DNA of 64,000 nucleotides from Psilocybe azurescens (lineage: Eukaryota > Basidiomycota > Agaricomycetes > Agaricales > Agrocybaceae): positions 372,001-436,000 of the forward strand of contig JAJIRX010000590.1 of the NCBI GenBank assembly GCA_023853785.1, given 5' to 3'. The notes beneath the pieces are model-generated. The model saw only the letters and a list, made by a program, of their open reading frames with translations, ran no database searches and was not told the DNA's origin. The first letter of the stretch is position 1, and each line of letters starts with the position of its first letter. The position numbers and the translations under genes are program-made. Shown in pieces: positions 22,690-33,789 of this stretch.

Positions 22690-23830
22690 GCACCGTTCTC
22701 GGACACTTTTCAGGTTCGGCAAATGGAACTGACCTTACGACTGGCGTTGTTTATTCAACTTCAAGTAATAGATTATACGATTCACGACCTATTTAAAACA
22801 CTGCCATCCTTTACTGTCCATCCCAAACGACGAACGAAGTCATTGTCAATCTCTGTCATATGGAAACCAGGACAGTTATGCTCCCAGGACTCAGAACAAA
22901 TACGGGCCGGATCACATGCCGGCTGATGATATGCAGTATTTCCACAATCTAATTCTAGGACAAATAAAATCTGGTATCTCGCAATTTTGAATTGTAATAC
23001 TATTCCGCCATTGGCTCTGTCGAACTTCTATACTTGGTGATCACCGATACTTATGTATTCCTACACAACACGATATGTGGTCAAGGTAGCCGCTTTATGC
23101 ACGCTGGCAAGTTTGATACTAGGCGACAAGCATTGAACCAAATTAGCATGTGTAGAGAACTGGCTGGAATCTATTTTGTATCTTCCACGCTAGCCCAGGA
23201 CGTAGATCACCCATGTAACGCGGTCCAAGAGCAGCTAGCTTAATTTGAATGGGTCTGAAGACTGAGACACATAGCCTAAGTGAGACGAACATAAGTAAAC
23301 TAGGCCCATCCCTGAGTGTAGCGGTCGTTGAAGCCGACTCCAGTTCGAATACAAGCACATCAACCAGAGCATTCTGCCATTCTTTCGCGCTTTTTTCTTG
23401 CTGAAAAAGTGAAACCATCTGGTATCCTTATACTTATATGATATATATGTATGCTAGAAGCTATCTTACGCAGTTATTGTTATAAAATGCGTCATACACT
23501 GGCCGGTTCAAGCATCTTGTGCAAGCCGTAGTACCATGAACGGTGTCGGCGTGAATTGATTTAATGCGGAACATCACTGCTCCGGCACTTCTTGAATCCC
23601 GGGTCACTTTTGCTGATGTGGTTTATTACAGGATGTAGTATTAGAAGTAAAAACGGTTCAAAATAACGCTGCGTAAAGAAAACATAGACCATAGATACTC
23701 TTCTCGGTTCTATAATCAAAATATCCCGGTTCAAAACCATTGTTAACTCCTCGTACGCAAAATAGATGTCTAGAATCAAGAATTAAACCCTGGAGGACAA
23801 CTAAAACTATTTGTCCTCCATCGGTCTGTC
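22690..23830. repeat. Segmental duplication A, 5' part (conserved unknown frames)
   Basis: Aligned by eye with 32430-33575. Both copies keep frames reading RLALFIQ.QVIDYTIHDL..KTLPSFTVHPKRR and, after a frame change, a frame containing RFMHAGKFD and FVSSTLAQ. These look like remnants of a real protein that I cannot place; frame breaks in both copies suggest a pseudogene. Sequence around 22613-22690 also resembles 19492-19560. Confidence 0.65.
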
Positions 23831-24060
23831 TATATAATGCATATGATACTTCAACTTGCTCAACAGTGATCTACTCAAAGTTTCGCTTTACAATCAGGTG
23901 AGCAATCTCTCCTCCAGTCGATCACAATACTTACCGCCGCTCGAGTATCATCAGCTTACACGCATCCTATCCGAGTCCAAACAACGGGAACAGCAATGGG
24001 CGCTTGTACGGTTATTATTAATATTGCCGGGAGCAGAACTGAATCTGATATGAGGGCGGG
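23831..24060 (+). pseudogene. Deleted copy of the Gly/Asn-rich secreted repeat gene
   Basis: The promoter (TATATAA at 23831-23837) and the 5' UTR donor (CAGGTGAGC near 23897) are almost identical to those of the intact gene at 33576-34608. Directly after the shared CGCATCCTATCC the sequence jumps to the end of a repeat unit (NNGNSNGRLYGYY) and a TAA, then rejoins the copy B downstream sequence. The intron acceptor, start codon, signal peptide and about five of six repeats are missing, so no product is expected. Confidence 0.8.
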
Positions 24061-24567
24061 CACGAAATGTCTGTATTGGGACCCGAAATGTGAAGATGAG
24101 AGAATAAAAACATAACCGTATTCGATGTTCTCGAATAAAATTCTTTTATGACAATTTGATTTAACGCAATCGGAACACTCAAACTCCTTGCGTAACGACT
24201 CCCATTTTCGAAAGGCGGCTTTAAAAGTGTACAGACATGGAATCAACACCGATTCTCCAGTACTGCTACAACCAGGGTTGACATGATTAATGCTCCACTT
24301 ATGTCCTTCATAGCTACTTGCACTGTGTTGGGTTCTGGCGAATAGAATGTAGTATTACCATGCTACTGGAACTGCTCGTGCGTCTGCTAACATTCTGTCT
24401 TGGGTGTGAAGGATGTTTTCTCGACCTCTGTCAATCGAGAGTTCTTTTCGATGATTAAGAATGTCTCTATTGCCGTCTTTTATGATACAGCTCGAATGTC
24501 CTGGGATTAAGAAAAGATTCCTAGGGTTTGGGGGTGGTGAACTTGGTTAATTGTTGTTCGCATTTGA
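24061..24567. repeat. Segmental duplication A, 3' of the repeat gene
   Basis: Near-copy of 34609-35150 (shared GGCGGGCACGAAATGTCTGT, TGCTAACATTCTGTCTTGGG). At 24567 copy A jumps to sequence that in copy B begins only near 36621, so the 35151-36620 stretch is absent from copy A. No gene seen. Confidence 0.7.
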
Positions 24568-24599
24568 TGGCAGAACCCGAGACCCCACTTTACAAATCT

Positions 24600-25480
24600 C
24601 GCAACCTCGACATCCAAATAGCATGATCGACAACGAGGAGCTGCTCGCGCTTCTATGGGAGCCTCAGGCTTTCGAGTCATTGTCAATATAACATTTGTTT
24701 GCTCACCCTGAAGTCTTGTTTATCACCTTCGCGCACATGGCCGCCATCCCAGGATGGACCAGCTTCGCAGCCACAGTTTCTACCAAACCCCGGAATTCTC
24801 ATTTATTCGGTATACCAAAGATGCTGCAATGATATCACTCCGTGGAAGATTCTACCCGATATTATTGGCCCACTCTCTGAATGCAGATGACCATTCAAGG
24901 ACCTATGGATCGAGCCAAGCAAAAGGGAACTCGCTTGTGGAATAAAAATCTTGAAACATAGGATGTTGTTCAAAAACTTAAAGACGTTATCGACACCGGT
25001 TATTAATTGAGAGTATCATTCGAGATCTTTAGTGAAAATCTCCAAACATTCCTGCGGCAGAAGGAACATAGCACGGAATTGCGACCTTGAGGATAATGGG
25101 GGCTAGTATACGAAGAAAACGTGCACTACGTGTCAATTATCACTATCTATATCGCAATACTGTGTATACCTTATCTTCAGGATTGCAGGAATGTACAAGA
25201 CTAAAGTATAAGAAATATTAGATTTTACTTCGAATCCATTACAGATATTATCTTCCGATAAACTGTGTTTTCTGCCAAAAATCACAATAACTCTAGTGTA
25301 GAAAGTGTGTTCGAAATTTTCGAAACACCTATTTAGTCGGATCGATAACCATGCGTACCTTGCGCACTGCGCATAAGTTGGTGATGCAATGCTGATAAAC
25401 AGAGTTGAAAGCAACGACGACGGTATGATAGCTCGATCTCTTCGATTTATCAATGCTTAGTGCTCATTTCAATATCATTC
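24600..25480 (+). pseudogene. Decayed F-box 3' end, copy A
   Basis: Plus-strand frames keep traces of the F-box C-terminal region, for example TPWKILPDIIGPLSECR, which corresponds to EIPWDLIPDIFGPLPGQ of the intact paralogue. They are interrupted by stops and frame changes. The 3' part (25005-25480) is shared with 15765-16260 and 37065-37590. It lies convergent to the intact minus-strand F-box gene. Confidence 0.65.
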
Positions 25481-25546
25481 ACAAAGTATTGCAGCATGTC
25501 ACCAGGAATTTAAATTGAATAACGTAGGGAAAGAAGGCGAACTCCA

Positions 25547-27298
25547 TTACCACTCTCCGGAGTCAAACTTTGAGCTACCCCATATCGATGATAGCAACTT
25601 TTTGTGCAATGGGTTAATTAAATCTTCTCTGCCGATATCTTTCCATGGTAACAGTAAAGTGACCCCTGCAGCCCGAATGTCCATCAGACGCTTGATCACT
25701 GCTTCGTCGATTGACGCCGTACGTTTGCGACGCCAGTCTGTAAGAATTCTGAAAACAGAGAGCGGCCGGCTTTGTCCTGGAAGAGGCCCAAAGATATCGG
25801 GTATGAGGTCCCAGGGAATCTCGTGATCCTCTGATATGATATATGAAAAGGATCGCATATTTGTGAGGAATTGCTGCTGCTGGGAACCTACATCTTCGTC
25901 ATCCAAGATGGGTGAAGTGTGGACGAGTTGGCTGAAAAAGCTACGATGATCCTGACCCTCATTCAGCAGCGAATGTAGAACCAATTCTTCAACAGAAGGC
26001 AGCGATCGTAGCAGCGTGACCAATGTCGATGTGTCATACCTGCCGTGGTGGATGTGAAAGGATTTTAATATGCATGATGATCGTTCCAGAAATGAAGCTA
26101 GGTCGTCACAGGGGATCGCGGTCCATTGGCTATCTAGTGTAATCGCGAAGCTGCTTAACGCGGGTAGGGTAAGCTTGGCCAAGATCAAGACAATGCAATT
26201 GTGGACGTCGGCTCCAAAGCTGAGAAATTCCATAGTTGTGTGTTGCACAAGAGGATATGGTGTGTAATCGGTAGGGTCTCGGTCGACATAGCGTAAATCG
26301 CAATGTTTCAATCTGGGGGCTTGTTTTAGAACCTCGAGGCACTCCAGCACACTGAACGATTCCGCCAACAAATCAGTGAGGTTACTCCAGTCGACCTCCA
26401 CACAAATCAACCTGAGATAAGACATGGAAACGACTTGTGGCTGAGGCTGCCTCGCAGCAATACTGAATAGTACCTTATCGGGGGAATAGTAGTTAAACTC
26501 CGATGGCGTTAGGAACAAGCAGCGTAACAATGGGGTGCCTCTCGAGTCTCCGTTAACACGCTGTAGGAAACTGACAGGGCATAAAAGTGCCAAATCTTGC
26601 AAGCGGCCCGAATGATTGTTGAGAACATCGATGAAAGGCCCAATATTGTTTTCAAGCCTTTTCTGATAGAAGATCTTCATCTCATCTTCGTCATTTTCTG
26701 TCTCATCATCGGATTCGTCATACCCGTAGACTGTGATGCCACGCAGCTGTATGGAGAGGGGTAGTTGTCTTGTTCTTGATATCCATTGCAGAAAGGTGTC
26801 CAGCTTGGATTCATTAATTGTGGACAGTCCAACAAAATCCGCTCGGACGGCCACATTTGCATAGACCGATGTCCAGAGACGTGGAGTAGCCCATGCAAGC
26901 TCTCGCCAAGCTTTACATACAGCACCCAAATACAACGGGGCCATGATTTCGCGCTTGCTTGGCCGTCTATGTTCTCTCGCGGCCCATATATTCGGGATGA
27001 TGGCGAAATTGAAAATGAGTGACACGATCTCTCGTGGCAGTCGACGAAGGATTGGGTCATGCGTTTGGTTGATTTCTGTTTGGATTTGACGGCGCTCTGC
27101 TAGCATCTTCTCCAGACTGGATATCGTCTCGGCTATTTTAGCTTCCAGCTGCATGAATTGTGTACATGGAGGACAGGGCCTTCCTTCAATCATATCACAT
27201 CGACTATAAGCTTTGTCCTGGTGATAGACTTGATTCTGGCACAATATACATCCTAATGGGAGAATAACTGCATTTTCGGCATTGTTGTTGAACTCCAT
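25547..27298 (-). CDS. F-box protein with Cys-rich N-terminus (intact copy)
   Basis: A single open frame of 583 codons from the ATG at 27298. In order: a Cys module (residues about 17-50; CILC...C...CPPC), a helix (LEAKIAETISSLEKMLAERR), F-box (HDPILRRLPREIVSLIFNFAIIPNIW, LYLGAVCKAWRELAWATPRLW), an acidic stretch (ESDDETENDEDE), then a leucine-rich region with SNLTDLLAESFSVLECLEVLKQ, RSLPSVEELVLHSLL and EIPWDLIPDIFGPLPGQSRP. This is the only one of the three close paralogues without a frameshift, and it serves as the reference for lesions in the others. Likely an SCF ubiquitin-ligase adaptor; substrate unknown. The Cys module probably binds zinc (inference). Confidence 0.85.
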   Translation of the reverse strand: MEFNNNAENAVILPLGCILCQNQVYHQDKAYSRCDMIEGRPCPPCTQFMQLEAKIAETISSLEKMLAERRQIQTEINQTHDPILRRLPREIVSLIFNFAIIPNIWAAREHRRPSKREIMAPLYLGAVCKAWRELAWATPRLWTSVYANVAVRADFVGLSTINESKLDTFLQWISRTRQLPLSIQLRGITVYGYDESDDETENDEDEMKIFYQKRLENNIGPFIDVLNNHSGRLQDLALLCPVSFLQRVNGDSRGTPLLRCLFLTPSEFNYYSPDKVLFSIAARQPQPQVVSMSYLRLICVEVDWSNLTDLLAESFSVLECLEVLKQAPRLKHCDLRYVDRDPTDYTPYPLVQHTTMEFLSFGADVHNCIVLILAKLTLPALSSFAITLDSQWTAIPCDDLASFLERSSCILKSFHIHHGRYDTSTLVTLLRSLPSVEELVLHSLLNEGQDHRSFFSQLVHTSPILDDEDVGSQQQQFLTNMRSFSYIISEDHEIPWDLIPDIFGPLPGQSRPLSVFRILTDWRRKRTASIDEAVIKRLMDIRAAGVTLLLPWKDIGREDLINPLHKKLLSSIWGSSKFDSGEW

Positions 27299-28010
27299 TT
27301 ATCTATGTAGGACAAGATGTGTTCAATCTCGTGCGGATGGATCGTGGATCGGTTTGTATACATACCTACATGCAGCGTAGAAGCTTCTGTACTGATCTCG
27401 GAGCGAAATTGAGATACAGGTTGATCGTGGGTATTAGGAGACACAAGAGGTCAAAGGCTGACTGGAAAGAAGTTGAACGATAAGTCGATAACCGTTTCAA
27501 ACGCTCAAACGAGGGTGCAATGACTCAGTTGACGATCCCACAATTTCACGTGACACGCCGAACGGCCTCTGGGAATTTGGCACCGGCCCCTTTATCCACC
27601 CTCTTTAACGCTCTCGACCGTCAGTAAACATTCTTCGTCACCGAATCGTGTGGCAATGTGCATTGCTTTCGGTCTCCAACAACACCGCCCACCACCCATC
27701 GACTATAAAGGGCCGTCAATGTGGAGGTTTTCGTATCTATCTTGCACTTCAGGACCAGCTAAGCACCTGGACTCACAGCAGCACCAATATCACGAAGAAA
27801 TTAACCACTAGATTGGAATCTGAGATGTCCAGAACAGAAGGGGTATAGAGGATGATGGTGGTCTCATTGTTTGATGCGGGAACGATGCCCAAGAGGGAGA
27901 ATCAACGAAGGCACGAATGACACGCGACATGACGGAGGGCGGGTATTCATCGGTTGTGGACGTGATAATTATGAATATGCAGATCGACAATTACTGGCTT
28001 ACTCGAGATC
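27299..28010. repeat. Upstream segment of F-box copy A
   Basis: The part 27476-28000 matches 18118-18700. A stretch of about 110 bases next to the ATG (27305-27418) has no counterpart before the copies at 18035 and 39392, so it is an insertion here or a loss in both others. Confidence 0.6.
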
Positions 28011-28289
28011 CTTAATTCAGGTCCTGTCGTGTTTCTGTACGATGTAAGCTGCACTATGTAAGATTGAACGTGGCTTAAGATAGGCACATGCAAGGTGGTA
28101 TATTAACAAGAGTCTAACATATTATATGAGGCGCCAAAACAACTGGAAAACAGGAAGTAAAAGATTAAAAGACGACGGTGAATGATGCAGAGTAGAACGG
28201 CACTAATATCAAGTGCCTTCCAGGCACCAAGAAAATAACATAGGTATGTAAACGCTGATCAGTCAAAGAGTCGCACCCACTGGAACCCT

Positions 28290-30480
28290 CACCTGAGGAT
28301 CATCTACTCGACATCGCGCCACGGTCTATCCACATTAGCGTCCAAATCCTCGTCAACTTCAGCCACCGCGAGGCCTTCTATACACCTCGCAAACTCGTTC
28401 ATATCCAGTGTCGCAGTCTGACGAATGACCTTGTCGTACCCACAGCCACATCTACAGGGCTATTAGGATCCCATGTAATATCCGGGCCGGTTCATCCGCC
28501 TTGCAAGTATATGTAATCGAGGAACGACCTCCAGAGCGAGTCGAGAGACAGGACCTGAGGGTCGCCGAGAGCATGGGCCCATGTCACCGCAACTAGATGA
28601 GGGTTTTCAGTGAGAACACGACGGAAGAGAGAAAGCGTGGACGTACCATTGAAGCGCCTGGGATTGGTCACAAAGCCGAGGGTATGTTTCAAGTCGTACT
28701 CCACGAACTCCTTGCTGCTTCTAACAGTGGAAATCTAGATGATTTTGCGTTCCTGTGTACATACAGTGAATGGATAAGCCTCTCATAATGGATGAAATTA
28801 ACGCCTGACGTACCTGTCCTTGGAACTCATCAACCGAGCCTATCTTGACACCGTCTGCGACATTTCGTAAAGCCGCCCTTAATTTGACGTATTGCGCGTG
28901 GTAAGGAGCGGTGATCCCAATGCATTTATCAGCTGAATGGTTAGAAAGAAACCAAATGAGATTTGAAAAACACGAAAATGAAAGGAATACACAATACTTG
29001 TGCGGAAAGCCCGGTCAGACTTCAGCCTCTGCACATAACTTTTGATTTGTGTAATTTCATCAATGTTGAAAAGGACGGAGACGATGCCTCCCGGTCATCT
29101 TTCCCGGCAACGGCGTGGAAAACAACCGGGAATTTCTTTGAAGGCAGGTACGAAGAGTCCAAATACGCGTTGATAACGGACAACTGTGCACACTGCTGCA
29201 GTTCGTTTTCACAAAAGGTTTGATTGGGGAACTTCAGTATGGCGTCATGCGACCTGAAATTTTTGACAAGCTTGACAACACTTGGAGAAAAAGTCTAATA
29301 AGTCAATATGATAGGTATTTGGAAGACGACGGCACTCCTGCCACATACCTTTTACCGTATGATTTTTTCAGGTCATAAGGCTCACTGTCCATCAGTCGTT
29401 CGAGATAGCTCTTCTCTAGGCCGAATTTTCTGGCAATAGAGGAGGGAACGATCGGCCCGAGTTGATTCGGGTCGCCTGAAAGGATGATATTTGTGTTACT
29501 GTTTGCCATGGTCTTGATAGAGGCAAAAACCTCGGGCTCGGTCGCCTGGCCAGCTTCATCAATAAATATATGCGTGAAATGGCCACGAGCCATTCCAATA
29601 CCAGCCAAAAAGGATGCAGAGACGCGTGTCGACACTACTACCCTGTATTTTTGCAACTTGTGCATAGGCGGAGCCGTAAAATGCCTATCGGGTAGAGTTG
29701 CCGTACATGGCCGTAAACCGTCAGGGACTTGATTTTTGAAGCGCGACGCAGCGCAAAAACGGAATAGTTGGTCAAAATTGAGCTTTCGTTCTCCTCGATC
29801 CACACGATCCACACGAAGGCGAGAAGCAATAAGGTCGGCTGCAGAGTTTCTGGGAACACAGGCAAGGATTCTAGCTTGAGGATCGGCCACCAGAACCTGC
29901 AGAATAGCCTCTACAATAGTGATTGTCTTTCCCATCCTAGGTCTGAAAAAATGATATAGGTAAAGGTGTTGGACTTCAGGTTGTAAGTGATCAAAAAATT
30001 CAGTACCCGAAAACGGAGGGGAACCAGGACATAATGTCGCAATTGACACGACCGCTTGAAGTTGTGGCGCGTTCGCCGATAATAATGGATTAATCAGCTT
30101 CATACCAACGCTTGCAGGTTGGCGAGCGGTTCCAGGAGCAATGTGGGAAACACGAGGGAAAAGAACGCGATCTTCGATGAATGCACTGTCCATTGCCTGG
30201 ATCTGGCGACGAGCAGGAATGCGATTTAATTTGAAGCGGACATGGAATCGTCTTCCTTCGGGATGCTGCGTAAAGGAACCATGGAATCGAGGGCCAACTT
30301 CGGATTGACGAACGGCGTGTACCTTTGAACCACCGTCCGTCTCTGACACCCCTCTCCTGAACAAGTATAAGGTCGAATTGTGGGACAAGGTGTTAAGGTA
30401 AATAATGGACGTTACATTCGACTATATGCACTCACCGACTAAAACACTCGGGCGTTTCTCCGCTAACCATGGAACTTCCA
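28290..30480 (-). pseudogene. MOV10/SDE3-like SF1 RNA helicase, inactivated
   Basis: Minus-strand exons follow the MOV10/SDE3 subgroup of UPF1-like helicases: LEVPWLAEKRPSVLVG (near 30470), RRFHVRFKLNRIP, the Walker A region, FIDEAGQATEPEVF (DEAG Walker B), LSGDPNQLGPI (motif III), VVKLVKNFRSHDAIL, PSFFNIDE, VDEFQGQ and EYDLKHTLGFVTNPRRFN. In active members this helicase works in RNA silencing. Lesions: Walker A reads RPRMGKT after the splice site, lacking the first Gly and out of frame with the preceding exon; a TAG at 28737-28735 interrupts ERKIIxISTVRSS; motif VI reads VAVTWAHA instead of the family's VAVTRAKA, losing the Arg; and the Trp after YIYLQGG is TGA at 28494-28492. An upstream exon near 30540-30700 is possible but not recognised. 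Confidence 0.85.
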
Positions 30481-30811
30481 AGCTCATAGTCAATACATAA
30501 TTAATACAAGTACACTTTGGACTGTTCTTGGTTGACTCACGGTTGTGCGGGCAAGGGAGAGTAGACCTCCTAGTAGGTACATAACTCTAGACAATGTCCG
30601 GGGAGCCGTATTGACAAGTCGAAACGTTTGTCCGACATGCAATGGTGAGAGTAGGTTGGGAGATGTGGACAACACTCGTTATCTATTCTTTTCTCTAATC
30701 TTATCTTTCTTTGCAAAAGATGCAACTGTTTGGTTAAGACGTGAATAACAAGCATAGCCAAGCTTCATCCACATCTGAGATTTCTTCTTTTGCTTTTGCT
30801 ACGAACCAACC

Positions 30812-32307
30812 ATGACGTATCCAATGTCTAACAATAGAAGTGACTCCTTACAGTCTAATGCTTCAACATTGTCTACTCTTACGTCTTGTTCTTCGGAAAG
30901 TTCGGTCCAACTTTACGAGGAAAAACTCAAGCCAAGTATTGACGCGGTCAAACTTGAAGAGAGCGATGCCCCACTTCAGGAACTCGCCGATAAAGCAGAG
31001 ACGATAATCAAGGAAAAGTTCGCGTCTCACCCAAGCAGTATCTACAAATACAAGAAGGACTCCAAAGAAATATCCGTGGGGCTCGATAAAGTCATGCTCG
31101 CTATGCTTGCTTGCGCTGACGAAGGCAGAGGCGAGAGTGGAAAGCGATATGTGGCATGCGCCATTTTGGCTTGTTCCAAAGAAAAGGACGAGATAGAGGC
31201 ACTTCAAGCTCTTGGTACCACATGGCTTACTCATTTTCTATTCATTTGTCAGTCCTACTGGCATTTCCTGATCACTGGAATGGAATCTGACATTTCTTTT
31301 TAGTTAAAACAACCAGGGGTCGCGGAAACCAACTAAATGAAACTCCTTCTGACATTAAGACCCCGACCATCGACGAAACAACAACCCATCTTCGGAAAGG
31401 AGTGGGTAATAGGGCAAAATCATTCCGTAACGATGTACGTGGTTGTCCTCTGACCCAAATATTGCTTTGTTTGACCGCCCCTCAAGGTACTGCTGCGAGA
31501 CGGATATACATGTGTCTTAACAGGGTTTGAAGACAGGTCACACCCTCAGCCATCAGATGATACACCTAGTCTTCAATTGAACGGCGCTCACATACTTCGT
31601 AGGTCGATCTGTCAATTTGATCACTCCAAATCCGTGAGTCAACCCACCATTCGAATCAAGGTATTTGTTGGCCAAACGTTGTTTATCAATTACATGCAGT
31701 GCAAGTCCGCTGTGACAACATTTGACATATTAGTCAATTTTACTCGTATTCCAGTCAAGAAGCTCAAGGAATTGCATGAAAGGATAGATGACGCCGACAA
31801 CGGCATTACCCTGGAACGCAATACACAACACGCGTTTGATAATTTTCACTGGTGCTTGAAGCAAACAGAGGTGAGGAATATGAAACTTGATTGATTCCAT
31901 TGAGTTGACAACACATCTAGACGGAGCATGTATACGACCTGAAGGTCTTTAATGGCAAAACAATACTGAAAAAACCTGAAAACAATCGTATCACATTCAG
32001 AGACCGCAGCAATGATTTCCCCTCCAGCTCTACTCGCAAGATGAACCGTTCCATTGATTTGCCTAACCCTCTATATATTCACATTCATGCCACCATAGCC
32101 GAAGTTATGAATATGAGTGGTGCAGGGAAATTTTTCGACGAGCTCTTATACGTGTATAAAGATAACGAGGGCAATGTTCCCCCTGTGCGATGCTGGCCAG
32201 AGCTAGAGGATGTGATGGAAAAACAATTACTGAAGGAATCTGTTACCAAGCTATTTGAGTTGATCTACTCTTCATTACCTCGTAACGATCGTTTGCATCT
32301 GACGTAG
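30812..32307 (+). CDS. HNH nuclease domain protein (HNH_2 type)
   Basis: Five exons (30812-31247, 31304-31434, 31487-31633, 31700-31870, 31921-32307) join to exactly 424 codons with clean GT-AG introns. The central region matches the fungal HNH_2 pattern: YTCVLTGFEDRSHPQPSD, LNGAHILRRSICQFDHSKS with the first His, then DDADNGITLERNTQHAFDNF with Asn and the second His. The N-terminal 140 residues are Ser-rich then helical (LQELADKAETIIKEKF); the C-terminal region (RSIDLPNPLYIHIHATIAEV, FFDELLYVYKDNEG) is family-specific. HNH proteins cut nucleic acids, but many fungal family members have no known role. The gene lies just upstream of, and divergent from, the helicase pseudogene. It appears intact. 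Confidence 0.87.
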
Positions 32308-32429
32308 TAGACCTGTACAAAACGAGCAAGGGCCTGTTCGGCAACCGAACATCTGGTGTTCATCGCATCATCATCATATGATATTCCCCAGCGTGTTCGA
32401 CGTGCCAATGGCACTGAGGGTCTCCATGT

Positions 32430-33575
32430 TCTCAGACAATTTTCAGGTTCGACAAATGCAACTGAATTTACGGTTGGCGTTGTTTATTCAATTTCAAGTA
32501 ATAGATCATACGATTCACGACCTATTTAAAACACTGCCATCCTTTACTGTCCATCCCAAACGACGAATGAAGTCTTTGTCAATCTCTGTCAAGGAGAGTT
32601 ATGCTCCCAGGACTCAGAACAAATACGGGCCGGATCACATGCCGGCTGATGATGTAGTATTTCCACAATCTAATTCTAGGACAAATGAAATCTGGTATCT
32701 CGCAATTTTGAATTGTAAAACTATTCTGCCATTGGCTCCGTCGAAGTTCTATACTTGGTGATCACCGATACTTATCTATTCCTAGACAACACGATATGTG
32801 ATCAAGGTAGTCGCTTTATGCACGCTGGCAAGTTTGATACTAGTCGACAAGCATGGAACCAAATTAGCCTGTGTAGAGGACTGGCTGGAATCCATTTCGT
32901 ATCTTCCACGTTAGCCCAGTACGTAGATCACTCAACATAGCACTTACAACTTTTTCATATACATGTAACGCGGTCTAAGAGCAGCTAGCTTAATTTAAAT
33001 AGCTCTGAAGACTGAGACACATAGCCTAAGTAAGATGTTCCGTGTTTAGAACGAACATAAGTAAACTAGGCCGGCCCATCCCTGAGTGTAGCGGTCGTCG
33101 AAGCCGACGCTAGCTCGAATACAAGCACATCAACCAGAGCATTCTCCCATTCCTTCGCGCTTTTTCAAAGTGAAATCATCTGGTATGCTAGAAGCTATCT
33201 TACGCAGTTATTGTTGTCAAAGGCGTCATACATCCGGTTCAAGCATCTTGTGGAAACCGTAGTACCATGAACGGTGTCGACTATGCGTTTAGGCGTGAAT
33301 TGATTCAATGTGGAACACCACTGCTCCGGCACTTCTTGAGTCCCGGGTCACTTTTGCTGATGTGGTTTACTACAGGATGTAGTATTAGAAGTAAAAATGG
33401 TTCAAAATAATGCTGCGTAAAGAAAACATAGACCATAGATACTCTTCTCGTTTCTATAATCAAAATATCCCGGTTTAGAACCATTATTAACTCCTCGTAC
33501 GCAAAATGGATCTCTAGAATCAAGAATTAAACCCTAGAGGACAACTAAAAACTATTTGTCCTCCATGGGTCTGTC
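32430..33575. repeat. Segmental duplication B, 5' part
   Basis: Counterpart of 22700-23830, beginning at CAGGTTCG near 32445. Frames at 32378-32761 (RLALFIQFQVIDHTIHDLFK) and 32755-32940 are the same unidentified remnants as in copy A, with small indels between copies. No intact gene. Confidence 0.65.
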
Positions 33576-33582
33576 TATATAA
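33576..33582 (+). promoter_or_regulatory. TATA box of the Gly/Asn-rich repeat gene
   Basis: TATATAA is followed after about 60 bases by a 5' UTR intron: donor CAG/GTGAGC at 33643 and a T-rich acceptor ending at 33783, seven bases before the ATG at 33790. The same box and donor survive in the broken copy A. Confidence 0.6.
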
Positions 33583-33789
33583 TGCATATGATACTTCAAC
33601 TTGCTCAACAGTGATCTACTCAAAGTTTCGCTTTACAATCAGGTGAGCAATCTCTCCTCCAGTCGATCACAATACTTACCGCCGCTCGAGTATCATCAGC
33701 TTACACGCATCCTATCCAATCAGTATGCGCATTAAGACTTGCATAAACACAGTGTAATCCTATCTGAAACTTTTTTTTACCAGTCAAAA

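Noticed and set aside
29303..30388. 361-codon helicase frame as an intact short gene
   Set aside because: The frame crosses an unspliced intron (about 29948-30006) and lacks a proper Walker A; later motifs lie in further exons with stops, so it is part of a pseudogene.
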